The notes beneath the pieces are model-generated. The model searched no databases, had not been told where the DNA came from, and saw nothing but the letters and a program-made list of their open reading frames with translations. The translations under genes were made by a program, and so were the position numbers. A stretch of 64,000 nucleotides of DNA from PSRJ01 sp963825305 (GTDB lineage Bacteria > Acidobacteriota > Terriglobia > Bryobacterales > Bryobacteraceae), in assembly GCA_963825305.1 (NCBI GenBank), contig CAWGTA010000007.1, positions 917,656-981,655 of the forward strand. The letters run 5' to 3'. The number at the start of each line of letters is the position of its first letter. Within the stretch, counting starts at the first letter, position 1. Below, piece after piece: positions 44,658 to 52,926 of the stretch.

Positions 44658-46037
44658 TTATGCGTTCCGGGACCGTTCCGGCTTGACGTTGTGGTTGAGG
44701 CGAAAAAAATTATCCGGGTCGTACATCGCTTTCAGCCGCGCCAGTTTTTCGTACTTGGAGACGCCATATGCTGCCTGGACCCGTTCTTCAGTCTCATCCT
44801 CCGAGAGGTGATTCGCGTAAACAGCCTTCGAGACAAATGGCTGCGCGGCGCCCCAGACCTCTCGCGCCCACTGGATGTTTCGAGCGTCATCGCCCGGGTC
44901 GGTCCAACGCCCAATGATGGACAATTCGAAGCTCTCGTCGCGGTGGTCGAAAGCCATAGCGTCCTTTGGGACGCGCTGCATCTCGCCTTTGATTTCGAAC
45001 ATCAGGATCATCGAGTAGGGCGATGGCATAGCGGCAGCGCCTTCGCTGAGCGCACCGGCAAGTCCAGGGGCAAGTTCCGGGACGAAATTGGATTTCCAGT
45101 AATACCGATCGCCGATGGGCACCGCAGCGTCCACCATGCGTTGGGCGTCGGTGTATGGCATGGGCCGTATCAGGTCGGCGATGGGCGGCCCAAATTCACG
45201 TAAGGGTTTCAGCAGCCGTTCCCCATCCTCGGGCGCGCCCGCGTAAACGGCGATGATCCCTACCAGCGGCACGCCATCCGGCGAGTTGAGGAAGCCGATC
45301 GTGGTGTCGAGCTCGTCGGGTGTGCCGGCGAGAAACTCACGATGAAAAGCGATGACCTCGGCCGCACGCTCCCGCGGATGGAGCAGCATACCGGCTAGCA
45401 CCTGCCCGAGCGGATGCACGCGATAACGAAATGAAGTGACCACGCCAAAATTGGCGCCGGCACCGCGCACGGCCCAGAACAGGTCCGTGTTCTGCTCCAT
45501 ACTCGCCGTGAGCATCTCACCGTCGGCCATGACCATATCGACGGAAAGCAGGTTATCGCACACCGCGCCATGTTTACCCATGAGGTACCCAAGGCCGCCG
45601 CCGAGCGTCAACCCGGCAATACCGGTGTGCGAGACTTGCCCGCCTGTGGTAGCCAGGCCGTGAGCCGCCGTCGCACGGTCGAACTCGCCCCAGAGAACGC
45701 CCGGCGCCGCCACCGCTTCGCGTGCCAGCGGATCCACGCGTATTTCTTTCATAGGCGAAAGATCGATCATGAGCCCGCCATCGCACACGGCTGTTCCGGC
45801 CACGCCATGTCCGCCCCCGCGAACACTAACCGATATCCCTTCGGCGCGTGCCAGTTTCACTGCCTGGCGAACGTCCGCGGCAGACGCGCACTGCGCAATC
45901 ACGGCGGGTCTGCGATCGATCATGCCATTCCAGATGCGGCGCGCCGTTTCGTAGTTCTCATCGCGAGCCGTGACCAGGCGGCCCTTGAAGTGCCGCTGCC
46001 ACTCTCGCAAGATAGGTGCTGTGCCGCTCTCCGCCAT
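44658..46037 (-). CDS. FAD-linked oxidase of the berberine-bridge-enzyme type
   Basis: The protein has 459 residues. GGGAGG lies four bases before the ATG at 46037. The PCMH-type FAD domain shows SVRGGGHGVAGTAVCDGGL (the histidine is the usual covalent FAD site) and LTLGGGLGYLMGKHGAVCDNL. The C-terminal BBE motif is YGVSKYEKLARLKAMYDPDN, with FRLNHNV at the end. These enzymes oxidise carbohydrates or secondary metabolites with oxygen as acceptor. No signal peptide, so probably cytoplasmic. Divergent from an epoxide-hydrolase-like gene with a short shared control region. Confidence 0.88.
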   Translation of the reverse strand: MAESGTAPILREWQRHFKGRLVTARDENYETARRIWNGMIDRRPAVIAQCASAADVRQAVKLARAEGISVSVRGGGHGVAGTAVCDGGLMIDLSPMKEIRVDPLAREAVAAPGVLWGEFDRATAAHGLATTGGQVSHTGIAGLTLGGGLGYLMGKHGAVCDNLLSVDMVMADGEMLTASMEQNTDLFWAVRGAGANFGVVTSFRYRVHPLGQVLAGMLLHPRERAAEVIAFHREFLAGTPDELDTTIGFLNSPDGVPLVGIIAVYAGAPEDGERLLKPLREFGPPIADLIRPMPYTDAQRMVDAAVPIGDRYYWKSNFVPELAPGLAGALSEGAAAMPSPYSMILMFEIKGEMQRVPKDAMAFDHRDESFELSIIGRWTDPGDDARNIQWAREVWGAAQPFVSKAVYANHLSEDETEERVQAAYGVSKYEKLARLKAMYDPDNFFRLNHNVKPERSRNA

Positions 46038-46060
46038 CAATCCCTCCCGGTCGTTGAGTT

Positions 46061-46076
46061 GTATGATTATACATAC
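46061..46076. promoter_or_regulatory. Divergent promoter/operator between flavin oxidase and hydrolase
   Basis: A consensus -10 box TATAAT is read on the minus strand at 46071-46066, 29 bases before the oxidase ATG. It is framed by the inverted repeat GTATG (46061-46065) / CATAC (46072-46076), so a dimeric repressor could bind over the -10 box. No good -35 box is seen. The whole divergent gap is only about 45-50 bases. Confidence 0.4.
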
Positions 46077-46081
46077 CCAAG

Positions 46082-47083
46082 GTGCCGATGGCCCACACGC
46101 GCCGAACATATCTTAGAACCACTGGCGCTGCAGCCGCGCTGTTTCTAGGCAGTCGCCGTCTGCGAGCTCAGAACGGAGGGACCGTGTCTGCCCGGTCGAT
46201 CCAGACGCCGGTACTCACCATTGGGTACGAAGAAAGCGGAGCCGCCAGCGGGTTCCCGATCATCCTGCTCCACGGATTTCCCGACGATATTCACGCCTAC
46301 GACGATGTGGCGCCGCCGCTCGTTAAGGCCGGACATCGCGTGCTGGTGCCCTATCTGCGCGGTTACGGGCCGACGCTGTTCCGCGATGCCGCTGCCCCGC
46401 GCATGGCCGAGCAGGCGGCCATCGGCCAGGATCTGATCGATTTCGCCGATGCCTTGGGATTTCAGCGCTTCGCGGTGGCCGGTTATGACTGGGGCGGCCG
46501 CGCGGCTTCCGTTGCCGCGGCGCTGCACCCGGATCGGGTGCGCGCGCTGGTTTCCATCGGGGGCTACAGCATTCAAAACGTATTCGCGGCGCCTCAGCCG
46601 GGGCCGCCCGAAGCCGAACGGGCGATTTGGTATCAGTGGTATTTCAACACGGAGCGCGGCCGCGCCGGGCTGAAGGCCAATCGGCGCGCCCTATGCCGCT
46701 TGCTGTGGCAGGAGTGGTCGCCCACCTGGCGCTTCAGCGACGAAACCTACAACCGCACCGCGCCTTCTTTTGACAATCCTGATTTCGTCGACGTAGTCAT
46801 CCATTCGTATCGACACCGGCACGGTAACGCACCGGGAGAGGCGCGCTTCGAAGCCGTTGAGAAACAATTGGCGGAGCGCCCGAAGATCCAGGTTCCGACG
46901 ATCACGCTGCATGGCGCGGATGATGGCATCACTCGTCCCCCGGCAGAGTCGCCCGCTGAGCGCGCTGTATTCCCGGCGCTGAAGGCGCGTCGCGTGATCG
47001 AGGGCGCGGGCCATTTTTTGCCGCGCGAGAAACCAGAGGCGGTGTCAGCCGCGATGCTGGAGTTGTTAACCGCCACCAAGTAG
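46082..47083 (+). CDS. Exported alpha/beta hydrolase (epoxide-hydrolase-like)
   Basis: The protein has 333 residues. The N-terminus looks like a Tat signal (RRTYLRTTGAAAALFLG). The fold carries LLHGFPDDIHAYDD (oxyanion HGFP), the nucleophile aspartate in VAGYDWGGRAASV, an acidic residue in HGADDGITRP and the base histidine in EGAGHFLPREKP. An aspartate nucleophile in G-x-D-W-G-G is typical of epoxide hydrolases and haloalkane dehalogenases. The start is GTG 46082 or ATG 46088. It may work on products related to the divergent flavin oxidase. Confidence 0.82.
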   Translation: MPMAHTRRTYLRTTGAAAALFLGSRRLRAQNGGTVSARSIQTPVLTIGYEESGAASGFPIILLHGFPDDIHAYDDVAPPLVKAGHRVLVPYLRGYGPTLFRDAAAPRMAEQAAIGQDLIDFADALGFQRFAVAGYDWGGRAASVAAALHPDRVRALVSIGGYSIQNVFAAPQPGPPEAERAIWYQWYFNTERGRAGLKANRRALCRLLWQEWSPTWRFSDETYNRTAPSFDNPDFVDVVIHSYRHRHGNAPGEARFEAVEKQLAERPKIQVPTITLHGADDGITRPPAESPAERAVFPALKARRVIEGAGHFLPREKPEAVSAAMLELLTATK

Positions 47084-47104
47084 CACAGGCCTCCCCCGCC
47101 TGTG
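47084..47104. terminator. Hairpin between convergent genes
   Basis: CACAGGC (47084-47090) pairs with GCCTGTG (47098-47104), immediately after the hydrolase stop and before the convergent propeller gene. No T tract. Similar to the hairpin behind fabG. Confidence 0.45.
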
Positions 47105-47160
47105 TCCGGTTTTCGCAGGCGTTGGTTTTAAGCTGAATGCTGAAAGCTGACCGCTAGAAG

Positions 47161-48712
47161 CTACTTCCCATCCACCGAAAACGCCAGCAATACATTGCCC
47201 GCCACGCCGCCGCCAAATCCATACCCGCAATTCGTAATGACCATACCATGGGCGATGGCAGGACCGCCGCCGTCGAACGACCCGCCTTTCGCCGGGACGT
47301 GATTGACCGTCTCGAATTCCCGGAGCGCGTCAAAGTCCCAAAGTATTTCGCCGGTCTTAGTCGAGTACGCCCGCAAGTGTCCCCCGAACGATCCCGAGAA
47401 CGCCACACCAGGCATCGCCGAAACCGCCGCTGCCTGCGCCCGTATGCCCGCTCCCTGAGGCGATGGAGTGCTCCACACCAAGCCGCCGCCGTCGACCCTC
47501 AGCGCGTACAGCCCGGGCGTGCCTTGCGGCCGATTGATGTCGGCCACCGCCGCGTAGGCTTGTTGGGCGTCGAACGCCGGACCCCAGCCAACGCCGCCCA
47601 GCATGCCATTGCCTACTCCGATGCGCGTCTTCCAAAGGATCTTCGCCGCGCTGCTCCGGATCGAGCCCGTAGACCACGCCCGATTTCTGCGCGGCGACCA
47701 GGACCTGCTTGCCGTCCGCGCCCGGACGCAGCACCGGCGAACTGCCGAAGTCGAAATCGTCGCCGGGGTTCTCAGGGCAATTGACGCCCTTCGGGCAGCC
47801 CGGAACCCAGTTGTCGCCGGGCGTTACCTGCTGAGACCACAACAAGCTGCCGCTTTCGAGATCGAAGGCCAGGATGGCGTCGCTGGTAGGCAGGTTCACA
47901 CCGGTATAAGAATTGCCGGTGCCCACGTAAATCCGTTTGTGCTTCTCATCAATGGTGGGCGCCGACCAGATGCCCGCGCCCGCGGGGCCATAAAGCTTAG
48001 TCCCTTCCGCATTCGTCTTGTACGGTTTTGCAGGATCCGGAACAGTGAAGGTCTTCCAGAGGAAGCGCCCGTTTTTGACGTCGATCGCCGACAAGCTGCC
48101 GCGAAACGTGCAGCATTGATACTTCGGCGAAGACCCTTGCAGCGTCTCTTCTCCAGAGGCCACCGGGACATACAGGTGGCCCTTATAGTAAGTCGGCGAT
48201 CCGGTGATGCGGGCTGCCGGATGCTCTTCCACCTGGATCTTCCACACCGGCTCTCCCGTTCGTGCATCCACCGCATGCACGTAACCTCGTCCGTCGCCGA
48301 AATAGGCGGTCCAGTGCGGCGGGTTCCCGGAGGGCACGACGGTGATGGCCGATTTCACGAACGCGCCGGCTTCGTACGTCCAGTAGGTGCAGCCGGTGGC
48401 GGCATCGAGTGAATACACAGTGCCTGCGGTCGTACCGACGAACACGCGCCCGCCCACGATTACGGCTTGCGATTGCGTGCGTACCTCGCCCGGGAATCCG
48501 AACGCCCATTTCAGTTTCAGCTTGGGTACGTCCTCCGCGGCGATTCCGGGTTGCGGTTGAAAGCGCGAGTTGATCGTGTCCACGCCCCAACCGTTCCAAT
48601 CGCCGGCACCGGTCGAAAGAGGCGGGGGATCTCCCGCGCAACGGGTTGGTGAATGATTTTGGGCGGTGGCCAGGACTGGAATGAAAAACGCAGTTAGTAA
48701 GACGATACGCAT
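47161..48712 (-). CDS. PQQ-type beta-propeller enzyme without cytochrome domain, one apparent frameshift
   Basis: Signal peptide at the start (IVLLTAFFIPVLATAQN), then a propeller closely parallel to the protein at 41185: DWNGWGVDTINSRFQ, LKWAFGFPGEV, SLDAATGCTYWTYE and a YQCCTFRGS segment that also occurs there as YPCCTFRGS. Around 47640 the frame shifts once; the rest (LGGVGWGPAFDAQQAY to NVLLAFSVDG) continues the alignment to 47161. About 517 residues. It lacks the N-terminal heme domain of its paralogue, so electrons would go to a separate carrier. Periplasmic; substrate unknown. Confidence 0.78.
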
Positions 48713-48745
48713 GGCTTCGGCAGAAGTGTATCACAGCGCCATATA

Positions 48746-49523
48746 ATGAGACGCATGTTCGAACGAACCGGTATCCTGTTGTCCCTTGTCGCGGCTCTGC
48801 CGATGATGGCGGCGGACCTGGCGCCCACCGGCACCTTGCGAGCCACGTTCCTTCGGGATAATCCCGTTCAAGGAAAAGTCGACCCCGCAACCGGCGCGAT
48901 CACCGGGCCCGTGGCGGATCTGGTGAAAGAATTGGCGCGCCGATTGAACGTGCCGTATACCATTCTTCCTGCGCCGAATGCCCGCGGGGTCATCGACAAC
49001 CTGAAGGCCCACAAAGCCGACATCGGTTTTCTGGCTTACGATGCGGAGCGCGCGGCTGAAGTCGATTTCTCCCGCTCCTACGCGCTGATGCATAGCAGTT
49101 ACCTGGTCCGTGTCGATTCGAAGGTCGAAGACTTCCGCCGACGCCGATCGCGCCGGGATGCGAGTGGGCGCGGTCAAGGGCCAGAGCCAGCAAACCTACC
49201 TCAGCGGCAATCTCAAAGCCGCCAAATTGACGACCTTCGATACCACGCCGCCACAGGCGGAGCTGGAGAAACTTCTGTTGAGCGGCGAGCTCGATGCATT
49301 CGGCGCGAATCGCCAGCGCATGGTGGAAGCCGCCGCGATCGCTCCCCAGTTGCGCGTCCTTCCGGACGATTTTATGGTGGCCGGGCAGGCCATCGTGGTG
49401 GAAAAGGGAGACCCCTCGCGCATCGCGGAACTCAATCGTTTCCTTGACGATGTGCGCTCGTCCGGTTTTGTCAAGGCCTCGCTTGAACGCGCCAATCTCG
49501 CGGGTGTCGATACAGCTCCATAA
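48746..49523 (+). CDS. Periplasmic solute-binding protein (family 3), one apparent frameshift
   Basis: About 258 residues. Signal peptide (GILLSLVAALPMMA), then the two-lobed family 3 fold: TGPVADLVKELARRLNVPY, GVIDNLKAHKADIGFLAYD and RAAEVDFSRSYAL in the first frame. After a shift near 49130 the fold continues with GMRVGAVKGQSQQTYL, LLSGELDAFGANR and AGQAIVVEKGD. These bind amino acids or similar small ligands for ABC import, but no permease or ATPase gene is adjacent, so it may act as a sensor or orphan receptor. TATAAT at 48743-48748 overlaps the first ATG; the ATG at 48755 may be the real start. Confidence 0.75.
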
Positions 49524-49575
49524 GGTTTCGAGATTTTCCGGCCTCGCGGGGACTATGGTTCCGGAGGCCCAGCCA

Positions 49576-49968
49576 ATGTCCACCGTTCCGTCCGGGCTTG
49601 ATCAAACAACGCCAGCAATTGAAAGACCCTCTACTCTGGGCAGCACTGTACGCGTCGAGGGGAAGATCATCAGCCATCAGGATTTGCACGTAGACGGGCA
49701 GGTGGATGGCACCATCGACCTGCCGGACAACAAGCTGACCATTGGCCCCAAGGCCCATGTGAAAGCCGCCATCACGGCGCAGAATGTCAGCCTGGTGGGC
49801 AACGCCGAAGGAACCATCGATGCCAACGAGAGGGTAGAACTTTGCAGTCAAAGCCGGCTGGTGGGCGACATCAGGACTCCCCGGCTGGTGATCAAGGATG
49901 GCGCCTATATCAAAGGTAAAGTCGATGTTACCCGGACACCGGCGCCGAAAGCCTCCAAGCGCGATTGA
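49576..49968 (+). CDS. Bactofilin
   Basis: The protein has 130 residues. GGAGG lies eight bases before the ATG at 49576; the longer open frame upstream belongs to the preceding gene region. The central beta-helix of the bactofilin (DUF583) family is clear: STVRVEGKIISHQDLHVDGQ, VDGTIDLPDNKLTIGPKAHV and RLVGDIRTPRLVIKDGAY. Short disordered tails flank it. Bactofilins polymerise without nucleotides into cytoskeletal filaments at the cell envelope. An inverted repeat follows four bases after the stop. Confidence 0.9.
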   Translation: MSTVPSGLDQTTPAIERPSTLGSTVRVEGKIISHQDLHVDGQVDGTIDLPDNKLTIGPKAHVKAAITAQNVSLVGNAEGTIDANERVELCSQSRLVGDIRTPRLVIKDGAYIKGKVDVTRTPAPKASKRD

Positions 49969-49972
49969 GTAA

Positions 49973-50052
49973 GACCGCTCCCTACGGTCACGGCTCAGTA
50001 ACGCGACATTTTATTGCCCAGCTCTGCTGAGCCGTGACCAAAGGGAGCGGTC
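49973..50052. repeat. Inverted repeat, CCGCTCCC family, copy 1
   Basis: The left arm 49973-49998 (starts GACCGCTCCCTACGGTCACG) pairs with the right arm 50027-50052 (ends CCAAAGGGAGCGGTC), with a 28-base loop and only one or two mismatches. It fills the gap between the convergent bactofilin and propeller genes and could terminate both. Confidence 0.85.
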
Positions 50053-50057
50053 TGCGT

Positions 50058-51857
50058 TCAGGGCGCCGGCACTTCGAAGACCCAGACGGCAGCGCCGCCC
50101 TGGTCCGGGGGATTCTGAATCTCCGGGACGAGCGGGGCCCATGTGGCCGGATGCGGCCCTCCATTGCCCACCACGATTGCCACATATTGCTTCCCGTTCA
50201 CGCTGTAGCTGATGGGCGCCGTGTTGGGAACATCGTTGAGGCGCACGCGCCATAGGACCTTGCCGCTGGAATCGTCGCGCGCGCGGAACCAGCGGTCCAT
50301 CGAGCCCTCAAACACCACGCCACCCGCCGTATCCAGCACGCCGGTAGTCACGGGAGCGCGCTGCCGCTCGGTCCAAACCACTTTTCGCGTCGCGAGATTG
50401 ATGGCCATGACGCGTCCATATTGTCCGTCCGAATCCAGGCGCGGGCGCACCGTCCAACGCACCCCCGAGCTGAGACTGTAACGCCCGCCGGTCGGGACCG
50501 GAATCAGGTCCATGCAAGATTCCACCAGCGGCACGTACAGCAACTTCGTCTCGGAATTGTACGACGCGGGCAGCCAGTTCTTGGCGCCGCCCGGATGTGG
50601 GCAGACCATCTTGGTTTCCCCATCGCCGGGCACGGTCTTCGGATTAATGGTCTTTGCACCGGTCTTCGGATCGATCGCGGTCACCACGTTTTGTAGACCA
50701 AGGTCCATCGAGAAAGCGTACTTGCCGGTAGCGGCATCCATCGCATCGTAAATCGCCATCTTGCCGGAGGTCAGCGCGAGTTTCCGGGTCGTGCCATTCA
50801 CCGGCAGGGGAATCAACAGCCGCTCGAAAGCCCAATCGAGATCCCACTGATCGTTGGGCACGTGCTGGAAGTACCACACCAGCTTCCCGTTGTCGGGGTT
50901 GAAGGCGAGGGTGCTATCGGTATAGAGGCCGTCGTTGGTGATACCCGCCTCCTTCACCGGGTGCAGCAGCGGCCCGGTGTCATAGGTCTGCCCGACACCG
51001 AAGTACGCCAGGTTCAATTCCGGATCGTAGCTGCCGGCAGTCCATACCGAAGCGCCGTTGCGTTTCTCGAGTGGCAGGCCGTTCCAGCTTTCGCCACCGG
51101 GTTCGCCCGGTCGCGCGATGGTATAGAAGCGCCAGGCTTCCTCGCCGGTGTTGGCGTCCAGCGCAACGATGTAATTGCCTCCCGCTGCCCGGCCGCCAAC
51201 TCCTTGCATCACCTTTCCCTTGGCCACCAGCGGACCGCCGCTGAGGTTGAAACCTCCCTTGGAATCGCCGATAGCGTGATCCCAAATCAGCCGGCCGGTT
51301 TTGATGTCGAGCGCCACCATGTGCACGTCGGAAGTGGGCACGAACAGCTTGTCGCCGTAGATGGCCAGATTCCGTTTGGTGCCAGGCCGGACGTCTTTGG
51401 GAAGTTGGCGGGAATACTGCCATAGCAGGTCGCCGGTGGCGGCATCGATGGCCTGTGCACGGTCGCCAAAGCCGAAGGCAAACATCACGCCGTCATGAAC
51501 CAGGGGGGTGGTTTCGTTGGCGCCGCTGGCCAGCGACCAGCTCCACGCGACCCGCAGGTTGCCGGCATTGCTGCGATCAATCTGCTTCAGCGGGCTGAAG
51601 CCGACGTCATCGTACGTTCGCCGCCACGTGAGCCAATCCGAGGTGGGCGGATTGTTTAGCTTGGCGTCGGTGACGGGAGTGAGTTTGTCGAGCGGGTTGG
51701 AACGAGCAGGTGGGGCTGGGAGAGTCGCGTATGGGGAGACGCCGCCTCCGGGTCCGGGGGGAGGGGTAGGCAGGTCCGGGCCTTTCGGCGACTGCGCGAG
51801 CAGGGCTGCGGCCGCAGCAACTCCCAGAACGATGAGTGGGTAACGTATCTTTATCAT
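50058..51857 (-). CDS. PQQ-dependent alcohol dehydrogenase-like propeller protein
   Basis: The protein has 599 residues from the ATG at 51857 (frame open to 51914). Signal peptide (PLIVLGVAAAAALLAQ), then an eight-bladed PQQ propeller in the quinoprotein alcohol dehydrogenase class: DWLTWRRTYDDVGFSPLKQI, AIDAATGDLLWQYSRQLP, QHVPNDQWDLDWAFER and VVFEGSMDRWFRARD. These motifs match methanol/ethanol dehydrogenase-like enzymes. No C-terminal heme domain is present, so electrons would pass to a separate cytochrome. It lies just downstream of a molybdenum-hydroxylase operon on the same strand. Confidence 0.85.
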   Translation of the reverse strand: MIKIRYPLIVLGVAAAAALLAQSPKGPDLPTPPPGPGGGVSPYATLPAPPARSNPLDKLTPVTDAKLNNPPTSDWLTWRRTYDDVGFSPLKQIDRSNAGNLRVAWSWSLASGANETTPLVHDGVMFAFGFGDRAQAIDAATGDLLWQYSRQLPKDVRPGTKRNLAIYGDKLFVPTSDVHMVALDIKTGRLIWDHAIGDSKGGFNLSGGPLVAKGKVMQGVGGRAAGGNYIVALDANTGEEAWRFYTIARPGEPGGESWNGLPLEKRNGASVWTAGSYDPELNLAYFGVGQTYDTGPLLHPVKEAGITNDGLYTDSTLAFNPDNGKLVWYFQHVPNDQWDLDWAFERLLIPLPVNGTTRKLALTSGKMAIYDAMDAATGKYAFSMDLGLQNVVTAIDPKTGAKTINPKTVPGDGETKMVCPHPGGAKNWLPASYNSETKLLYVPLVESCMDLIPVPTGGRYSLSSGVRWTVRPRLDSDGQYGRVMAINLATRKVVWTERQRAPVTTGVLDTAGGVVFEGSMDRWFRARDDSSGKVLWRVRLNDVPNTAPISYSVNGKQYVAIVVGNGGPHPATWAPLVPEIQNPPDQGGAAVWVFEVPAP

Positions 51858-51904
51858 GACTGTGGGGCAGACGACCGTTTTTTTTTCGTCGGCCAGGGCC
51901 TCCA

Positions 51905-51932
51905 GGCAGACCACAAAACGCGATGGTCTGCC
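51905..51932. repeat. Hairpin with the same stem as 2733-2760
   Basis: GGCAGACCA (51905-51913) pairs with TGGTCTGCC (51924-51932), identical arms to the hairpin at 2733. It sits eight bases after the FAD-subunit stop and upstream of the next minus-strand gene. Confidence 0.55.
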
Positions 51933-51939
51933 CTACTAA

Positions 51940-52926
51940 TTAAGCTCTCGCCAGCTCGAGCACCGTGCGCGCGACCACTGCTTTCGTCAGCGGTACCTTG
52001 TACGCATTTTTGCCGAGCGGGGTCGCTCCTTGCACCGCGGCCTCGCCAGCCTTGGCAGCCAGCTCCGGTGTGATGCGCTGACCCGCCAGCAGGTGCTCGG
52101 CGCCCTCCACTCTCCATGGAATGGGCGCGACGCCTCCCAGCACGATGCGCGCTGAGCGGCACACCGCATTGTCCATCTCGAGCACGACTGCCGCGCTGAC
52201 CACGGCGTGTGTCCAGGCCTCGCGATCCATCACCTTGTGATACGTGCTCCGCGTGCCGGGACGAGGGGCAGGCAATTGCACGCCAGCCAGCACTTCGTCA
52301 CGCGCCAGCGCATTCTCCCGCGCGGCGTTCTGCTTCGGCAGCACGAAGAAATCGGCCGCGGATACGGTGTACTCGCCCGCTGGGCCTGCAATGCGGAACT
52401 TCGCATCCAGCGCCACCAGCGCAGGCGCCGTGTCCGATGGGTGGACGATGAAGCTGGGCCCGCCGCCGAAGATCGCGTGAAACTGGTTCTCACCGGTAAT
52501 CGAAAAGCACTGGTTGCCGCCGGCTTTGAAGCAATGGAAGCCATTGCGGTAGTACCAGCACCACGGCCGCTGGCAGACGTTGCCGGCCAGCGTGCCGACG
52601 TTGCGAATCTGCGGCGTCGCCACCGTCTCGGCGGCTTCGGCCAGCACGGCATACTGCCGCCGAATGAGCGGATGGCTGCTAAGCGAATCGAGCGTGATCA
52701 ACCCGCCGATGCGTGCTCCACCGGATTCCTGGGCCACCTGATCCAGACCCTTGATCGACTTCAGGTGGACGATCACGTCCGGCGTGACCAGGCGCTCCTT
52801 GACCATGCCGAGCAGATCGCTTCCGCCGCCGGCAATGGCCGCCTCGTGCCCCGCGGCCTGTGCCTGGCCCACCAGTTTTACAGCCTGCGGGAGGTCCCGC
52901 GGATTAGCGTTCGTGAAGGCCTTCAT
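51940..52926 (-). CDS. Molybdenum hydroxylase FAD-binding (medium) subunit
   Basis: A 328-residue xanthine-dehydrogenase-type FAD subunit. The FAD loops are AIAGGGSDLLGMVKE (residues 30-44) and TPQIRNVGTLAGNVCQ (104-119), and the CO-dehydrogenase flavoprotein C-terminal domain is also present. Four cysteines at 118, 123, 132 and 140 lie close together. 4-Hydroxybenzoyl-CoA reductase has an extra Fe-S cluster in this subunit; an additional cluster here is an inference. The start overlaps the stop of the large fused subunit gene (ATGA, 52923-52926). No Tat signal, so it would need to be exported together with the large subunit. Confidence 0.85.
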   Translation of the reverse strand: MKAFTNANPRDLPQAVKLVGQAQAAGHEAAIAGGGSDLLGMVKERLVTPDVIVHLKSIKGLDQVAQESGGARIGGLITLDSLSSHPLIRRQYAVLAEAAETVATPQIRNVGTLAGNVCQRPWCWYYRNGFHCFKAGGNQCFSITGENQFHAIFGGGPSFIVHPSDTAPALVALDAKFRIAGPAGEYTVSAADFFVLPKQNAARENALARDEVLAGVQLPAPRPGTRSTYHKVMDREAWTHAVVSAAVVLEMDNAVCRSARIVLGGVAPIPWRVEGAEHLLAGQRITPELAAKAGEAAVQGATPLGKNAYKVPLTKAVVARTVLELARA

